Shown here in pieces: positions 18,540-27,659 of a stretch of 64,000 bases of DNA. A program made the translations under genes and the position numbers. This DNA is from Ruegeria arenilitoris (GTDB lineage Bacteria; Pseudomonadota; Alphaproteobacteria; Rhodobacterales; Rhodobacteraceae): NCBI RefSeq assembly GCF_013030985.1, contig NZ_WPYP01000010.1, forward strand, positions 119,704 to 183,703, in the 5' to 3' direction. Below the pieces are notes generated by a model. The model worked only from the letters and a program-made list of their open reading frames with translations. It was not told where the DNA came from and made no database searches. The stretch's first letter is position 1; each line of letters starts with the position of its first letter.

Positions 18540-19727
18540 TTAATCCTTCACCAGCATTTTTCGCGGCACATTCGACAGGCATTCCGGGCCTGCTGAACCG
18601 ATACGAATGGTTTCGGTAATCTCGAATCCCCAGTCGTCCATCCAGAGGCCTGTCATGAAATGGAAGGTCATATTCTCCTGCAAAACTGTAGTGTCCCCAG
18701 GGCGCAGCGACATGGTGCGCTCACCCCAATCCGGCGGATAACTGACGCCGATCGGGTATCCCGTGCGGTTGTCTTTTTCTATGCCGTACTTCTTGAGCAC
18801 TTTGAAAAAGGCCTTGGCGATATCTTCGCAGGTGTTTCCGGCTTTGGCTTTATCAAGCCCGGCCTCCATACCTTCCAGCACCGCCTTTTCGGCATCCAGA
18901 AAGGTCTGTGTCGGTTTGCCCAGAAACACGGTGCGCGACAGCGGGCAGTGATAGCGGTGAACTGCACCCGCGATTTCAAAGAACGTGCCCTCGCCCGACT
19001 TCAACTCCTTGTCGTCCCAGGTGAGGTGAGGCGCAGCCGCATCCGACCCGGATGGGAGCAAAGGGACAATGGCCGGGTAATCACCCCCGAAACCCAGCTG
19101 TTCATCATAGCGCAATCCGGCGTCATAAATCTCGGCGGCCAGATCGCACTTGCGCACACCCGGTTCTGCCTTGTCGAAGATGCGCTGATGCATCCGTTCG
19201 ACGATCTTGCCCGCTTGCCGCATATAGGCCAGCTCGGCCTCGGATTTCACCGCGCGCTGCCAGTTCACCAGCGCATTGGCGTCGCAGAACGTTGCATTGG
19301 GCAGGTTCTTTTGCAGGCTCGCAAAGGCCGCCGCGGTGAACCAGTAATTGTCCATCTCGACGCCAATGACGCCACCCCCCGCGCCGCGATCCGTCAATTG
19401 AGCAGACAGGTAATCCATCGGGTGCCGCTCCGTCGATTGTACGTAGTGATCCGGGTATCCGATGATGTTGGCAGGATCCATGAAACACGTCCGTACTGCG
19501 CCGTTGGCATCCTGGCCGCGCCCGAACCAGATCGGATCCCCTTCCAATGTCAGGACAACGCACTGATGCACATAGAATGACCAGCCATCATACCCAGTCA
19601 GCCAATTCATGTTCGACGGGTCGGTTACGATTAGCGTATCGATCCCCCTCCGGGCCATTTCAGTGCGGGTCTTGTCGATCCGTGCCCGAAATTCCGATCT
19701 TGAGAAATGCAGCGTCGGTGTCGGCAT
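18540..19727 (-). CDS. eutD: Ectoine hydrolase
   Basis: 395 residues, M24 creatinase/aminopeptidase-P-like fold, called DoeA elsewhere. An N-terminal creatinase-N domain (IDTLIVTDPSNMNWLTGYDG) precedes the pita-bread catalytic domain (FEIAGAVHRYHCPLSRTVFLG, MTGLWMDDWGFEITETIRIG). It opens the tetrahydropyrimidine ring of ectoine to N-alpha-acetyl-diaminobutyrate, a known inducer of EnuR. It lies 11 bp after eutC. Length and motif pattern match characterised ectoine hydrolases, so the call is firm. Confidence 0.9.
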   Translation of the reverse strand: MPTPTLHFSRSEFRARIDKTRTEMARRGIDTLIVTDPSNMNWLTGYDGWSFYVHQCVVLTLEGDPIWFGRGQDANGAVRTCFMDPANIIGYPDHYVQSTERHPMDYLSAQLTDRGAGGGVIGVEMDNYWFTAAAFASLQKNLPNATFCDANALVNWQRAVKSEAELAYMRQAGKIVERMHQRIFDKAEPGVRKCDLAAEIYDAGLRYDEQLGFGGDYPAIVPLLPSGSDAAAPHLTWDDKELKSGEGTFFEIAGAVHRYHCPLSRTVFLGKPTQTFLDAEKAVLEGMEAGLDKAKAGNTCEDIAKAFFKVLKKYGIEKDNRTGYPIGVSYPPDWGERTMSLRPGDTTVLQENMTFHFMTGLWMDDWGFEITETIRIGSAGPECLSNVPRKMLVKD

Positions 19728-19738
19728 CTCTGCCCCTT

Positions 19739-20731
19739 TCAGCTTGTAAAAATCGCGCCAAGCCCTGCATCCTGTGCACGCTGACGCGCGAAGGTCGCAA
19801 TGGCGGTGTCCTGTACGCCCGTCCCGGTCAGATCGGCGATGGTGATATCGTCCTCAGATTGACGGCCTGCAGACTTGCCACTGGCGATATCGCCCAGTTC
19901 AGCGAACCTGGCATCTGCACCTATCACGCCCGAAGCAATGGCGCTGCGCAGCTCGCCCATTTTTTCAGTCTGGGTTTGACGGTCCGGTACATACAGGGTG
20001 ACACGTGCCAGACACTCGGGTTCCAGTTCGTTCTTGTGATCCTGATCCGATCCCATGGCTGTTATATGCTGGCCGGGCCGCAACCATTCCGCACGAACGA
20101 TCGGTGTAGACGAGGGGGTCGTCGTAATAATGATATTGGCGTTTGAAACTGAGGCTTCTGCATCTTCGCTGGCACTCACATCGATGCCCATTTCGGCGGA
20201 CAACTCCGCCGCGCAGGCTTGCGCTTTGGCAAAATCCCGTGCCCAGATTGTTGCCGACGAAATCGGCCGAACCAGCGACAGGGACTTGAGTTGCAACCGC
20301 GCCTGCATTCCCGAACCCAGCACACAGGCACGCCGGGCATCCGTGCGTGCCAGATGACGGGCAGCAACCGCGCCAGCCGCTGCCGTTCTCACATCGGTCA
20401 GATAGCCGTTATCCAGCAAAAGTGCTTCTAACATCCCTGTCTTGGCTGCAAACAACACCATCAGGCCAGATGTGCTGGGCAAACCCAGTTTTGGGTTGTC
20501 GAAAAAACCGGGGCTCATCTTGACAGCGAAACTGTCCAATCCGGGAACGTATGCCGTTTTGACGTCGATCTCGCCGTTGAAGTCCGCGATAGGCATCGAC
20601 AGAATGGGCGGCATCGCCACCTGGCCGCCAGCCAACACTTTGAAACCGTTCTCGACACAGTCGATGGCAGACAGGTCCAGTGGCACGAGTTTGCGCAGGT
20701 CTGCCTCGGTCAGGATTTTGATATCAGGCAT
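19739..20731 (-). CDS. eutC: Ornithine cyclodeaminase/mu-crystallin family enzyme of hydroxyectoine degradation
   Basis: 330 residues with the family's Rossmann NAD-binding motif ACVLGSGMQARLQ at about 127-140 and the substrate-domain signature AVKMSPGFFDNPKLGLP. Together with EutA and EutB it is thought to convert hydroxyectoine to ectoine before ring opening. Its start overlaps the end of eutB by 8 bp. Function follows from synteny with roseobacter ectoine clusters; the precise reaction is inferred. Confidence 0.85.
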   Translation of the reverse strand: MPDIKILTEADLRKLVPLDLSAIDCVENGFKVLAGGQVAMPPILSMPIADFNGEIDVKTAYVPGLDSFAVKMSPGFFDNPKLGLPSTSGLMVLFAAKTGMLEALLLDNGYLTDVRTAAAGAVAARHLARTDARRACVLGSGMQARLQLKSLSLVRPISSATIWARDFAKAQACAAELSAEMGIDVSASEDAEASVSNANIIITTTPSSTPIVRAEWLRPGQHITAMGSDQDHKNELEPECLARVTLYVPDRQTQTEKMGELRSAIASGVIGADARFAELGDIASGKSAGRQSEDDITIADLTGTGVQDTAIATFARQRAQDAGLGAIFTS

Positions 20732-21737
20732 CTGCGCCCCCTTGCATCTGAACTTCCGCCGCTACATCGACGTTTTCCCCGTCGATCAGCCGCTTGTGCA
20801 GGGCCATGTCGATGTTCTGACCCGTTACCAGTGAAACGCAGTGCCGGAAGGAACCGATCTGCCCCGTCAGAAGCGCTGCAATGCCGACGCTTCCCGATCC
20901 CTCGATCACCTGCCGTTCCTGAAAATAAGCATGGCGGATGGCCTCGGCGATGTCCGCTTCGGACACCAAAACGATGTCATCAACCAGAGTTTTGGTCATC
21001 TCGAACGTGTAAGCGTTGTCGAGGCCGATGCCGCCCCCCAGACTATCTGCCAGCGTGGCCTGTTCCGGGACCAAGACGGGTTTACCTGCCTTCTGACATT
21101 CATACATCGCTGCGCCACGCTGCATCGACACGCCGACAACCCGGATCGCTGGGTTTGCCGCTTTCAACACCATCGCTACACCGGAAATCAGCCCCCCGCC
21201 CGACAGGGGCACGAGCACGGTATCCAGATCCGGAGCCTGCTCCAGCAGTTCCAGCGCAATCGTGCTTTGGCCCGCGATGATATCGCGGTGATCAAACGGA
21301 GGCAGCATTGTCATGCCCTCTGCGACCAGCTTGTCGACTTCGACCTGAGCGTCATCCTGTGACCGGCCGACAATGCGCACTTCGGCCCCGTGGGACTTGA
21401 TACCGTCAACCTTGTTTTGCGGAACAAGCTCGGACATGCAGATGACACAACGCACCCCGGCCTGCGCGGCAGCATATGCCAACCCGCGCCCGTGATTTCC
21501 GGTAGAGACACCGACAACACCAGCGGCGCGCTGTGTGTCCGTTAACGACAGAACTGCATTTGTCGCACCGCGCAATTTGAAACTGCCGGTGATCTGCGCG
21601 TGTTCCAGTTTCAGCGACACCTGTCCGCCACTTGCCACCGTCAAAGACGGAGACGAAACCAGGGCCGTACGCCGCACACGCCCGGCAATTCGGGCCCGTG
21701 CGTCAAAGCTGTCCTGAAGCGTTAGTTTCGAGTTCAT
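20724..21737 (-). CDS. eutB: Threonine dehydratase-like enzyme, hydroxyectoine utilisation dehydratase
   Basis: 337 residues, fold-type II PLP enzyme. The PLP lysine is in ITGSFKLRGATNAV, and the glycine-rich phosphate loop is PLSGGGLISGVAM. The proposed role is removal of the hydroxyl group of 5-hydroxyectoine as water, with EutC and EutA completing conversion to ectoine. It is embedded between eutA and eutC in the ectoine operon, which separates it from ordinary threonine/serine dehydratases of the same size. Confidence 0.85.
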   Translation of the reverse strand: MNSKLTLQDSFDARARIAGRVRRTALVSSPSLTVASGGQVSLKLEHAQITGSFKLRGATNAVLSLTDTQRAAGVVGVSTGNHGRGLAYAAAQAGVRCVICMSELVPQNKVDGIKSHGAEVRIVGRSQDDAQVEVDKLVAEGMTMLPPFDHRDIIAGQSTIALELLEQAPDLDTVLVPLSGGGLISGVAMVLKAANPAIRVVGVSMQRGAAMYECQKAGKPVLVPEQATLADSLGGGIGLDNAYTFEMTKTLVDDIVLVSEADIAEAIRHAYFQERQVIEGSGSVGIAALLTGQIGSFRHCVSLVTGQNIDMALHKRLIDGENVDVAAEVQMQGGADA

Positions 21738-21755
21738 TGGTCGTATCTTGCCTGT

Positions 21756-22520
21756 TCAGAGTTCGAAAAGTTTGCCATATCCCGGCACAGGATCATCAAA
21801 TCCAACAAGACGCAGGCACCGCCAGACCATCGCCTGGTTCGAGGTCACAACGGGCTTACCAAGTCGGTCTTCAATCCGTTGCACGCAGGTTGCCGCGCGC
21901 AAGGCAGTGCAAGATATAAACAGGGCATCTGCCTTTGGGTCGCAGGCCGCAATTCCGGCGTCGATGATGCTGTCTTGGGATATCCGCGCCATGTCGCGAT
22001 CATCAGTCAGGCCGAAATGGCTGGCGCTGATCACATCCGGCCCGTTTGCCTGAAAGTACTGCGCAAGCTCTTCGGTCACATCCGCGCTATAGGGGGTCAG
22101 CACCGATACGGTTTTGATACCCAGTGCCCGGAATGCGTCAAAAGCTGCTGAACTTGGCGTTACGCAGGGTGTACCCGGTTTGGCCGCGTTCAGATGGCGG
22201 GTGACTGCGTCATTGCCAAGAACAATCGAGGCAGCAGTACAGGCATAAGCGACCACATCCACATCTTCATCCGGCAAGATTTGAGTGGCCGCCTCGGTCA
22301 GGCGGGGGCCGGTACGCAGAAGTGTTTCCTTGGTCGTCGGGTTCTCGAACCCGATACGGTTTACATAGACGCCGACAAGATCAGGGTCGCAGATGCGGGC
22401 GAAATCCCGTTCAGACGTGTGATCAGTGGCCAACGCGACAAGCGCAATGCGTTTGCGCACCGGGCGGTCATCAAGCCGGGCCGTGATGCGCGAAGGAATG
22501 GACGGAATATCAAGCGCCAT
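21756..22520 (-). CDS. eutA: Maleate isomerase/Asp-Glu racemase-like enzyme of hydroxyectoine degradation
   Basis: 254 residues of the Asp/Glu racemase superfamily. The two active-site cysteines are in VAYACTAASIV and LFISCTALRA. In the cluster it is grouped with EutB and EutC for hydroxyectoine-to-ectoine conversion, perhaps correcting a stereocentre or double-bond position. It starts 9 bp after the usp stop. A second, only distantly similar racemase-family gene lies at 55942-56652 in a different locus. Confidence 0.82.
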   Translation of the reverse strand: MALDIPSIPSRITARLDDRPVRKRIALVALATDHTSERDFARICDPDLVGVYVNRIGFENPTTKETLLRTGPRLTEAATQILPDEDVDVVAYACTAASIVLGNDAVTRHLNAAKPGTPCVTPSSAAFDAFRALGIKTVSVLTPYSADVTEELAQYFQANGPDVISASHFGLTDDRDMARISQDSIIDAGIAACDPKADALFISCTALRAATCVQRIEDRLGKPVVTSNQAMVWRCLRLVGFDDPVPGYGKLFEL

Positions 22521-22529
22521 TTGTGTATC

Positions 22530-22967
22530 CTAAACAATCAAAACCGGCGTTTCCGCCATGCTGGTCACTTTGTGAGACACGCTGCCCAACAACGCCCCTT
22601 CGAGTGAGCCCAACCCCCGACTGCCGATCACGATCAGATCGTTTTCGTGTTCACCGGCAAATTTGGTGATCGTCCGAGCCACCGGTCCAGCTTTGACAAA
22701 TGCGCGGGGTTTCTGAATTCCATTCTTCTCAGCAAGACTCTTGCCGCGTTCAGCCACCTGCTTGGCATGGCCGCGCATGATGTCATCCAGATCGTCTGGC
22801 GCATCTGATCGAACAACATGCATCGATGCCTCAAGGAGCGAATGGTGTCTGTAGACCGTAAGAAGCGTCAGCTTTGCGCCGCACAATTGCGCCAGTTCCG
22901 AGGCTTTGGCCAAGGCTGCCTCAGCCCCCTGAGAGCCGTCGAAGGGAACGAGGATAGAGTTGAACAT
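22530..22967 (-). CDS. usp: Universal stress protein associated with the ectoine transporter
   Basis: About 145 residues, UspA fold. It starts ILVPFDGSQGAEAAL and has the ATP-binding signature VIGSRGLGSLEGALLGSVSH near the C-terminus. TeaD, the equivalent protein beside the Halomonas TeaABC transporter, binds ATP and modulates transport; the same role is likely here because the gene directly follows uehC. An in-frame GTG at 22970 is an alternative start; the ATG at 22967 sits after GAGGAAA. Confidence 0.85.
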   Translation of the reverse strand: MFNSILVPFDGSQGAEAALAKASELAQLCGAKLTLLTVYRHHSLLEASMHVVRSDAPDDLDDIMRGHAKQVAERGKSLAEKNGIQKPRAFVKAGPVARTITKFAGEHENDLIVIGSRGLGSLEGALLGSVSHKVTSMAETPVLIV

Positions 22968-22983
22968 CACAAGTTTCCTCCCA

Positions 22984-24270
22984 TCACTTTGAAAAGGCCA
23001 GATCGCGCAAGAACAGGGCGATTTGGGGAAAGAAGATCAGCGCAACAGAGACTGCCAAAAGCATGATGATGAAAGGTGGGGTGCCGCGTACGACCTCAGC
23101 ATAGGGGCGTTTGAACACGGCGATAGCCGTGAAGATATCGCAGCCAAATGGTGGCGTAGCCGAGCCGATGGCGACTTGCAGTGTGATGATCGTACCGACC
23201 AGCACCGGATCGAGTCCGACCGACTGAACCACTGGTGCAAAGACGGGAACCAAGATCAGAATGACCACGATCGGATCGACGAACATGCAGCCAATGAAAA
23301 AGGCAATCGAGATCACGAACAGGACGCCGATGCTGCCCATATCGGCCACTCCGATTGCGCCCAGAATTTGCTGTGGCACTTGCGCAAACGAGATCACCCA
23401 TGAGAATGCCGCGCCGGCACCGACAAGAATGAAGACAATTGCCGTAACCAGACCGGTAGATTTGGCCGTGTCATAGACATTGGCCAATGTCATTGAGCGG
23501 AAGACGACTACCTCAAGCACCAACGCGTACAGGACACAGGCGGCCGCCGCCTCGGTTGGGCTGAATACTCCACCATAGATGCCGCCGATGATGATCACGG
23601 GGAAGCCCATTGGCCACAGCGCTTCGCGCATGGTTTTCAGGCGTTCGGACCAGCTGGCCTTAGGTTCTGTGGGAACGTTGTTCCGCACGGCGTAGATATA
23701 GCTGTAGATCGAAAACAGGATCAGGATCAAAAGGCCCGGCCCGATGCCTGCTATAAACAGCTCGGCAATCGACGTGCTGGAGACAACACCGTAGATGATC
23801 ATGCCAATCGAGGGCGGGATCAGAAAAGCGATGTCACTGGCATTGACGATCAACGCCAGAACGAAACTATCCTTGTAGCCCGCTTTCAGCATACGCGGAC
23901 GCAAAGGCGACCCGATGGCTACAACCGTCGCCTGCGTCGATCCAGATACCGCACCAAACATGGTACAGGCGGCTGCGGTCGATATTGCTAGGCCGCCCCG
24001 GATATGACCGACATAGGCCATCACCACGTTGATCAACCGCCCGGCGGATTGACCCCGCGTCATGATATCCGCGGCGAAAATGAACATCGGCACCGCAATC
24101 AGCGAAGCTGGCCGGATACCCGCCATCATCTGCTGCACCATTGTCTCGGTCCGGCCCAGATCACCGAACATCATCAAAAAGCCTACCAAAGCCCCGGCAA
24201 TCAGCGGGATCATCATCGGGAATCCCAGCAACAGCAGGACTATCATGGTCAGAAAGATCGTTGCGGCCAT
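22984..24270 (-). CDS. uehC: TRAP transporter large permease for ectoine/hydroxyectoine
   Basis: 428 residues, DctM type, hydrophobic throughout with about 12 predicted membrane segments (for example IGMIIYGVVSSTSIAELFIAG). It carries out Na+-driven import together with UehB and the periplasmic UehA. Its ATG overlaps the uehB stop in a TGATG arrangement, so the two permease subunits are translationally coupled. Confidence 0.88.
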   Translation of the reverse strand: MAATIFLTMIVLLLLGFPMMIPLIAGALVGFLMMFGDLGRTETMVQQMMAGIRPASLIAVPMFIFAADIMTRGQSAGRLINVVMAYVGHIRGGLAISTAAACTMFGAVSGSTQATVVAIGSPLRPRMLKAGYKDSFVLALIVNASDIAFLIPPSIGMIIYGVVSSTSIAELFIAGIGPGLLILILFSIYSYIYAVRNNVPTEPKASWSERLKTMREALWPMGFPVIIIGGIYGGVFSPTEAAAACVLYALVLEVVVFRSMTLANVYDTAKSTGLVTAIVFILVGAGAAFSWVISFAQVPQQILGAIGVADMGSIGVLFVISIAFFIGCMFVDPIVVILILVPVFAPVVQSVGLDPVLVGTIITLQVAIGSATPPFGCDIFTAIAVFKRPYAEVVRGTPPFIIMLLAVSVALIFFPQIALFLRDLAFSK

Positions 24271-24836
24271 CAGACTTCAACCTCCTCTTCGCTCTCGTAC
24301 CCTTCCTGAACATGGGTGGAGAGGTAGATACTGGATGAGGTTAAGTTGCGCACAGCTGTCAGCAGATATTGCGTGCCGGTCATAAAGAAGCCTGCTGGGA
24401 CCCAGACCAGAATGATCCACACCGGGATCTGCAGCGCAGGCAGAACCCTGCCGCGTTCAGCTTGCGCACCGATGTATTTGACCGAGTAGTAGCACAGCAA
24501 AAACATGAAGGCGGCGGTGATGACGGCAATCGCTATCATCAAAGCCTTGCGCATCTGTGGCGGAAGTACGTCGTAGATTGCCGACATCCGGATATGCCGC
24601 GCATGACGGGCTGCGTAGCTGATCCCGGCAAATGTGATCAGGATAATCAGAATGCGGTTCAGTTCTTCGGAAAAGAAGATGGAATTGCCCAGAACAAAAC
24701 GACCCACGACGTTTGCCACCGTATTGGCCGCCATCAACAATACACCCGCTGCCAACAAGAAAGACTCGATGCGGCTGATTGCTGTGTCCAGAACGCCCAG
24801 AAAGCCCGGTAACGCCGTGTCGTGAGGATTGTCCAT
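24270..24836 (-). CDS. uehB: TRAP transporter small permease for ectoine/hydroxyectoine
   Basis: 188 residues, DctQ type, with four membrane helices and the family segment [22 protein letters not shown] at about 50-68. The C-terminus is acidic (YESEEEVEV). It is the small membrane subunit that pairs with UehC and is separated from uehA by a strong hairpin. Confidence 0.87.
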   Translation of the reverse strand: MDNPHDTALPGFLGVLDTAISRIESFLLAAGVLLMAANTVANVVGRFVLGNSIFFSEELNRILIILITFAGISYAARHARHIRMSAIYDVLPPQMRKALMIAIAVITAAFMFLLCYYSVKYIGAQAERGRVLPALQIPVWIILVWVPAGFFMTGTQYLLTAVRNLTSSSIYLSTHVQEGYESEEEVEV

Positions 24837-24857
24837 GATCTACCCCGTCGCCTGAGG

Positions 24858-24882
24858 GCGGGCCGAAACTCGTTCGGCCCGC
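24858..24882 (-). terminator. Hairpin between uehA and uehB
   Basis: GCGGGCCGAA and TTCGGCCCGC form a perfect 10-bp stem with a 5-base loop in the 61-bp gap after the binding-protein gene. There is no T-run. Such structures often stabilise the upstream binding-protein message or attenuate into the permease genes, giving more UehA than UehBC. Confidence 0.7.
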
Positions 24883-24897
24883 TCCATTCAGTGAGCG

Positions 24898-25917
24898 TTA
24901 GTTCGCTGTCGCGTTAAGGTCGGCTTTCATCTGCTCAAGGATCGCGGCACCGCTGTCTCCGGTCATCTCGATGAATTTCGCCTCGACCTCTGCGGCTGCC
25001 TCTTTGAAGCAAGCCCGCTGTTCATCAGACAATACAGTCACTTTCATCTCGGGCTTGGCTTCCATGATTTTCGCCAACTCGGTTTCCGCTGCCTGCTGTT
25101 GATACACCACCACGTGGTCATAAGCGGCTTGCGCCGCGTTCTGAACCACTTGCTGGTCTTCGGCACTCAGCCCGTCATAGAAGTCCTTGTTGGCCATTAC
25201 CGCGGTGGTGAAGTTGTTATGGCCCGCATAGGTGATGTAATCGGTCACCTCATAGATCTTTGTCGAATACAGGAAGAAGGTCGGGTTCTCCTGCCCCTGG
25301 ATCACGTTGGTCTGCAAACCACCATAAACCTCGCCCCATGGCAGCGGCGTCGGCGTCGCACCAAAGGCCTTGTAGCTTTCGACCAACAGCGGGTTGGTCA
25401 TCACGCGGAACTTGACCTCGTTCAGATCAGTACACGTGGTCACCGGCGTCTTGGTGGTCATTGCCACCTCACCCTCGGGGAACATGTTGAGCACCTCCAG
25501 ACCCTGATCGGCATAGAGTGGCTTGAACATATCGTTGATGGCTTTGCTTTCCTTGTAGAAACGCGCCAGATGGTCCTGATCGGTTGGCAGCAGATAGGGT
25601 ACAAAGAAAACCTGCGCCTCGGGGATTAGCGAGCCGGTGAAACCGGGCGACTGGTCGACAAACTGTAGAATACCGTCCTGCGTTTGCTCCATGATGTCGG
25701 CAGATTCGCCGAGCGTGCCATAGGGAAACAGCTGCACCTCGTGATCCGAATTTGCCTCGATCTCTTCTTTGAATTTCTGGGCGTACACACCCTGAACGTC
25801 GGTCATCGCCTCTTCAAAGGCATAGCGCCAGGTGTCGGCATGCACGGCAGTTCCAGCAGTGAATGCAATCGCTGTCGCCGCTATGGCACCGAGGTTAAGT
25901 TTGATTGATTGAACCAT
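24898..25917 (-). CDS. uehA: TRAP periplasmic ectoine/hydroxyectoine-binding protein
   Basis: 339 residues from the ATG at 25917, which follows GGAGGAAATC; a longer frame to 26004 would destroy the signal peptide. Signal peptide LNLGAIAATAIAFTAGTAVHA. DctP fold with the TRAP signature arginine region (EVKFRVMTNPLLVESYKAFGATPTPLPW) and QTNVIQGQENP. By synteny it is the UehA/TeaA-type binding protein. It is the first gene after the operator candidate and is probably the most highly expressed in the operon. Confidence 0.9.
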   Translation of the reverse strand: MVQSIKLNLGAIAATAIAFTAGTAVHADTWRYAFEEAMTDVQGVYAQKFKEEIEANSDHEVQLFPYGTLGESADIMEQTQDGILQFVDQSPGFTGSLIPEAQVFFVPYLLPTDQDHLARFYKESKAINDMFKPLYADQGLEVLNMFPEGEVAMTTKTPVTTCTDLNEVKFRVMTNPLLVESYKAFGATPTPLPWGEVYGGLQTNVIQGQENPTFFLYSTKIYEVTDYITYAGHNNFTTAVMANKDFYDGLSAEDQQVVQNAAQAAYDHVVVYQQQAAETELAKIMEAKPEMKVTVLSDEQRACFKEAAAEVEAKFIEMTGDSGAAILEQMKADLNATAN

Positions 25918-25996
25918 GATTTCCTCCATGTCGCGTCGGCTTATGAATGCCGCTGCGACAGGTTTGGGAGCAATTGTACTGCATGTCAATTTTTTT

Positions 25997-26012
25997 ATTG
26001 TCACGTGACAAT
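25997..26012. promoter_or_regulatory. Candidate EnuR operator, perfect 16-bp palindrome
   Basis: ATTGTCACGTGACAAT is perfectly palindromic, sits 1 bp past the enuR stop and 80 bp before the uehA start. A TTGACA box follows it downstream by seven A residues on the coding strand; the matching -10 is weak. EnuR is known to repress uehA from a promoter-proximal operator; assignment of this exact site is inferred. Confidence 0.65.
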
Positions 26013-26013
26013 G

Positions 26014-27408
26014 TTAGTACACGACGGAAGCTACTCCATCAGGTGCACGGCTCAGCATTTCTGAAATCAGGTTCATAGCCTGCTTGAACCGATTGAGCTC
26101 CTGAACGCTGCCAAGAGAAACGCGCACTGCGTCCCGAGACGTCGCCTGCGGTGTAAGGAATGGCGCGTCGGGCGCTACCGAAACCTTTAGCTGACGGGCG
26201 TATGTGGTAAAGCTGGACGTTGTCCAACCTTCGGGCAATGGCAACCAAAGATGCAGAGCTGACGGATGCCCGAGCCAGTCATGCCCCTGCAGAATTTGTG
26301 ACGCAATTTCATACCGTTCGGCAAGGGCTCGCCGTTGCCAATGCACTAATTCCATTGCTGTGCCGTCCAACACCCACCGGGTCGCGAGTTCACACATCAA
26401 GGGCGTCGCCATCCAACCGAAGACGACAATGCGACCTGTCAACGCCGGAAGCAGGTGTTCTGGGGCGACCATGTATCCGGCACGCAACCCTGACACGGTG
26501 CACTTGGTAAATGTGGTCAGGTAAATCGTACGTTCCGGTGCCAGTGCAGCCACCGGCGTCGGACGGTCTTCGGCTACAGGCCCCAGCGCATCGTTCTCTA
26601 TAATGTGTAATCCGTGCCGACGCGCAACTTCGACCAGGGCGACACGGCGTTCTTCCGGCATCATCTCAACCGTGGAATTGGCAAGAGAAGGAAGCAGAAA
26701 CAAAACCTTGGCGTGGCCATCACGACACTGCTTATCAAGCGCTTCTGGCAGGAGACCATCGGCATCAACATCCAGCCCAACAAGGTTAAGACCAAGATAT
26801 GAGCATCCTGACACCAGCAAATGATGGGTCATCTTGCCAGTGACCACTGTATCACCCGGACGCGTCAGCGCTGACAGCGCTGCAGACATGCCGTGGCTGA
26901 CGCCGTTGGTCATGATGATCCGCTCGGGCGATGCCTCAAGCCCGCAGTGTTCCAGCCATTTCACACCGGCCGCCCGATGTGCGTCATGACCGGCATTTGG
27001 CCGACAGGACAAAAAGTAACTTGGGTCGAGCCCATTCGGCAGCTCCTTCAATGCCTGCTGAAAACGCTCTACATGCTCATGCGAGAAAGTTGGCCTGGAA
27101 ATTGACAGATCAAATTCGTCGTTCCTTTCCGAGCTTAACTTGAAAGGCTGATCGTTTGCCGCTTCAGGGTCCAGCACATAACTCCCACGCCCGACCTGCC
27201 CATCTATCAACCGTTGCCGCCGAAGGTTTTCGTAGGCCTTGCTAACAGTATGAACACTTAGACCCAGTTCTTCCGCCATTTTTCTGTGGGTCAACAATTG
27301 AGTGCCCTGCGCCAGCTGCCCGTCCGAGATGGCCTTAGCGATAGCCTCCGCAAGGCTAATGTGGAGCGGTGGAGTCAGGGCGTCGGGATTTGGGAGCCAT
27401 ATTGTCAT
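26014..27408 (-). CDS. enuR: MocR/GntR-type PLP-dependent repressor of ectoine catabolism
   Basis: 464 residues from the ATG at 27408. An N-terminal GntR winged HTH (LSVHTVSKAYENLRRQRLIDG, about 47-70) is linked to a fold-type I aminotransferase domain. With this start the PLP-binding lysine in TTFTKCTVSGLRAGYM is residue 302, the number reported for Ruegeria EnuR, which supports the start over the longer frame to 27570. EnuR keeps the import and catabolic genes off until N-acetyl-diaminobutyrate or diaminobutyrate reacts with its PLP. It is the first gene of the collinear cluster and is separated from uehA by 96 bp. Confidence 0.92.
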   Translation of the reverse strand: MTIWLPNPDALTPPLHISLAEAIAKAISDGQLAQGTQLLTHRKMAEELGLSVHTVSKAYENLRRQRLIDGQVGRGSYVLDPEAANDQPFKLSSERNDEFDLSISRPTFSHEHVERFQQALKELPNGLDPSYFLSCRPNAGHDAHRAAGVKWLEHCGLEASPERIIMTNGVSHGMSAALSALTRPGDTVVTGKMTHHLLVSGCSYLGLNLVGLDVDADGLLPEALDKQCRDGHAKVLFLLPSLANSTVEMMPEERRVALVEVARRHGLHIIENDALGPVAEDRPTPVAALAPERTIYLTTFTKCTVSGLRAGYMVAPEHLLPALTGRIVVFGWMATPLMCELATRWVLDGTAMELVHWQRRALAERYEIASQILQGHDWLGHPSALHLWLPLPEGWTTSSFTTYARQLKVSVAPDAPFLTPQATSRDAVRVSLGSVQELNRFKQAMNLISEMLSRAPDGVASVVY

Positions 27409-27659
27409 GCTGTACATTAGAATTGATCGAAATTGTTTGGCAATACCGATCCTTTCTCTGGCATCGTCCTCCACCATGTTTGGACCTGATGAGTGGCTTA
27501 CTGAGTTCAGTGCGGTAAAATAGCTTCTAGCCGACATCAGAGGCAACGAAGTGTCTCGTGATATGGTCACTCGTCAACGTCGGGTTTTCGTTGTGGGAAG
27601 GTATGGCGGATCAGAGGATCAGTCATGGAAACACCAATCTTACCTGCCATACGTGTACT

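Noticed and set aside
27409..27570. N-terminal extension of enuR
   Set aside because: It lacks a good ribosome site and shifts the PLP lysine away from residue 302.
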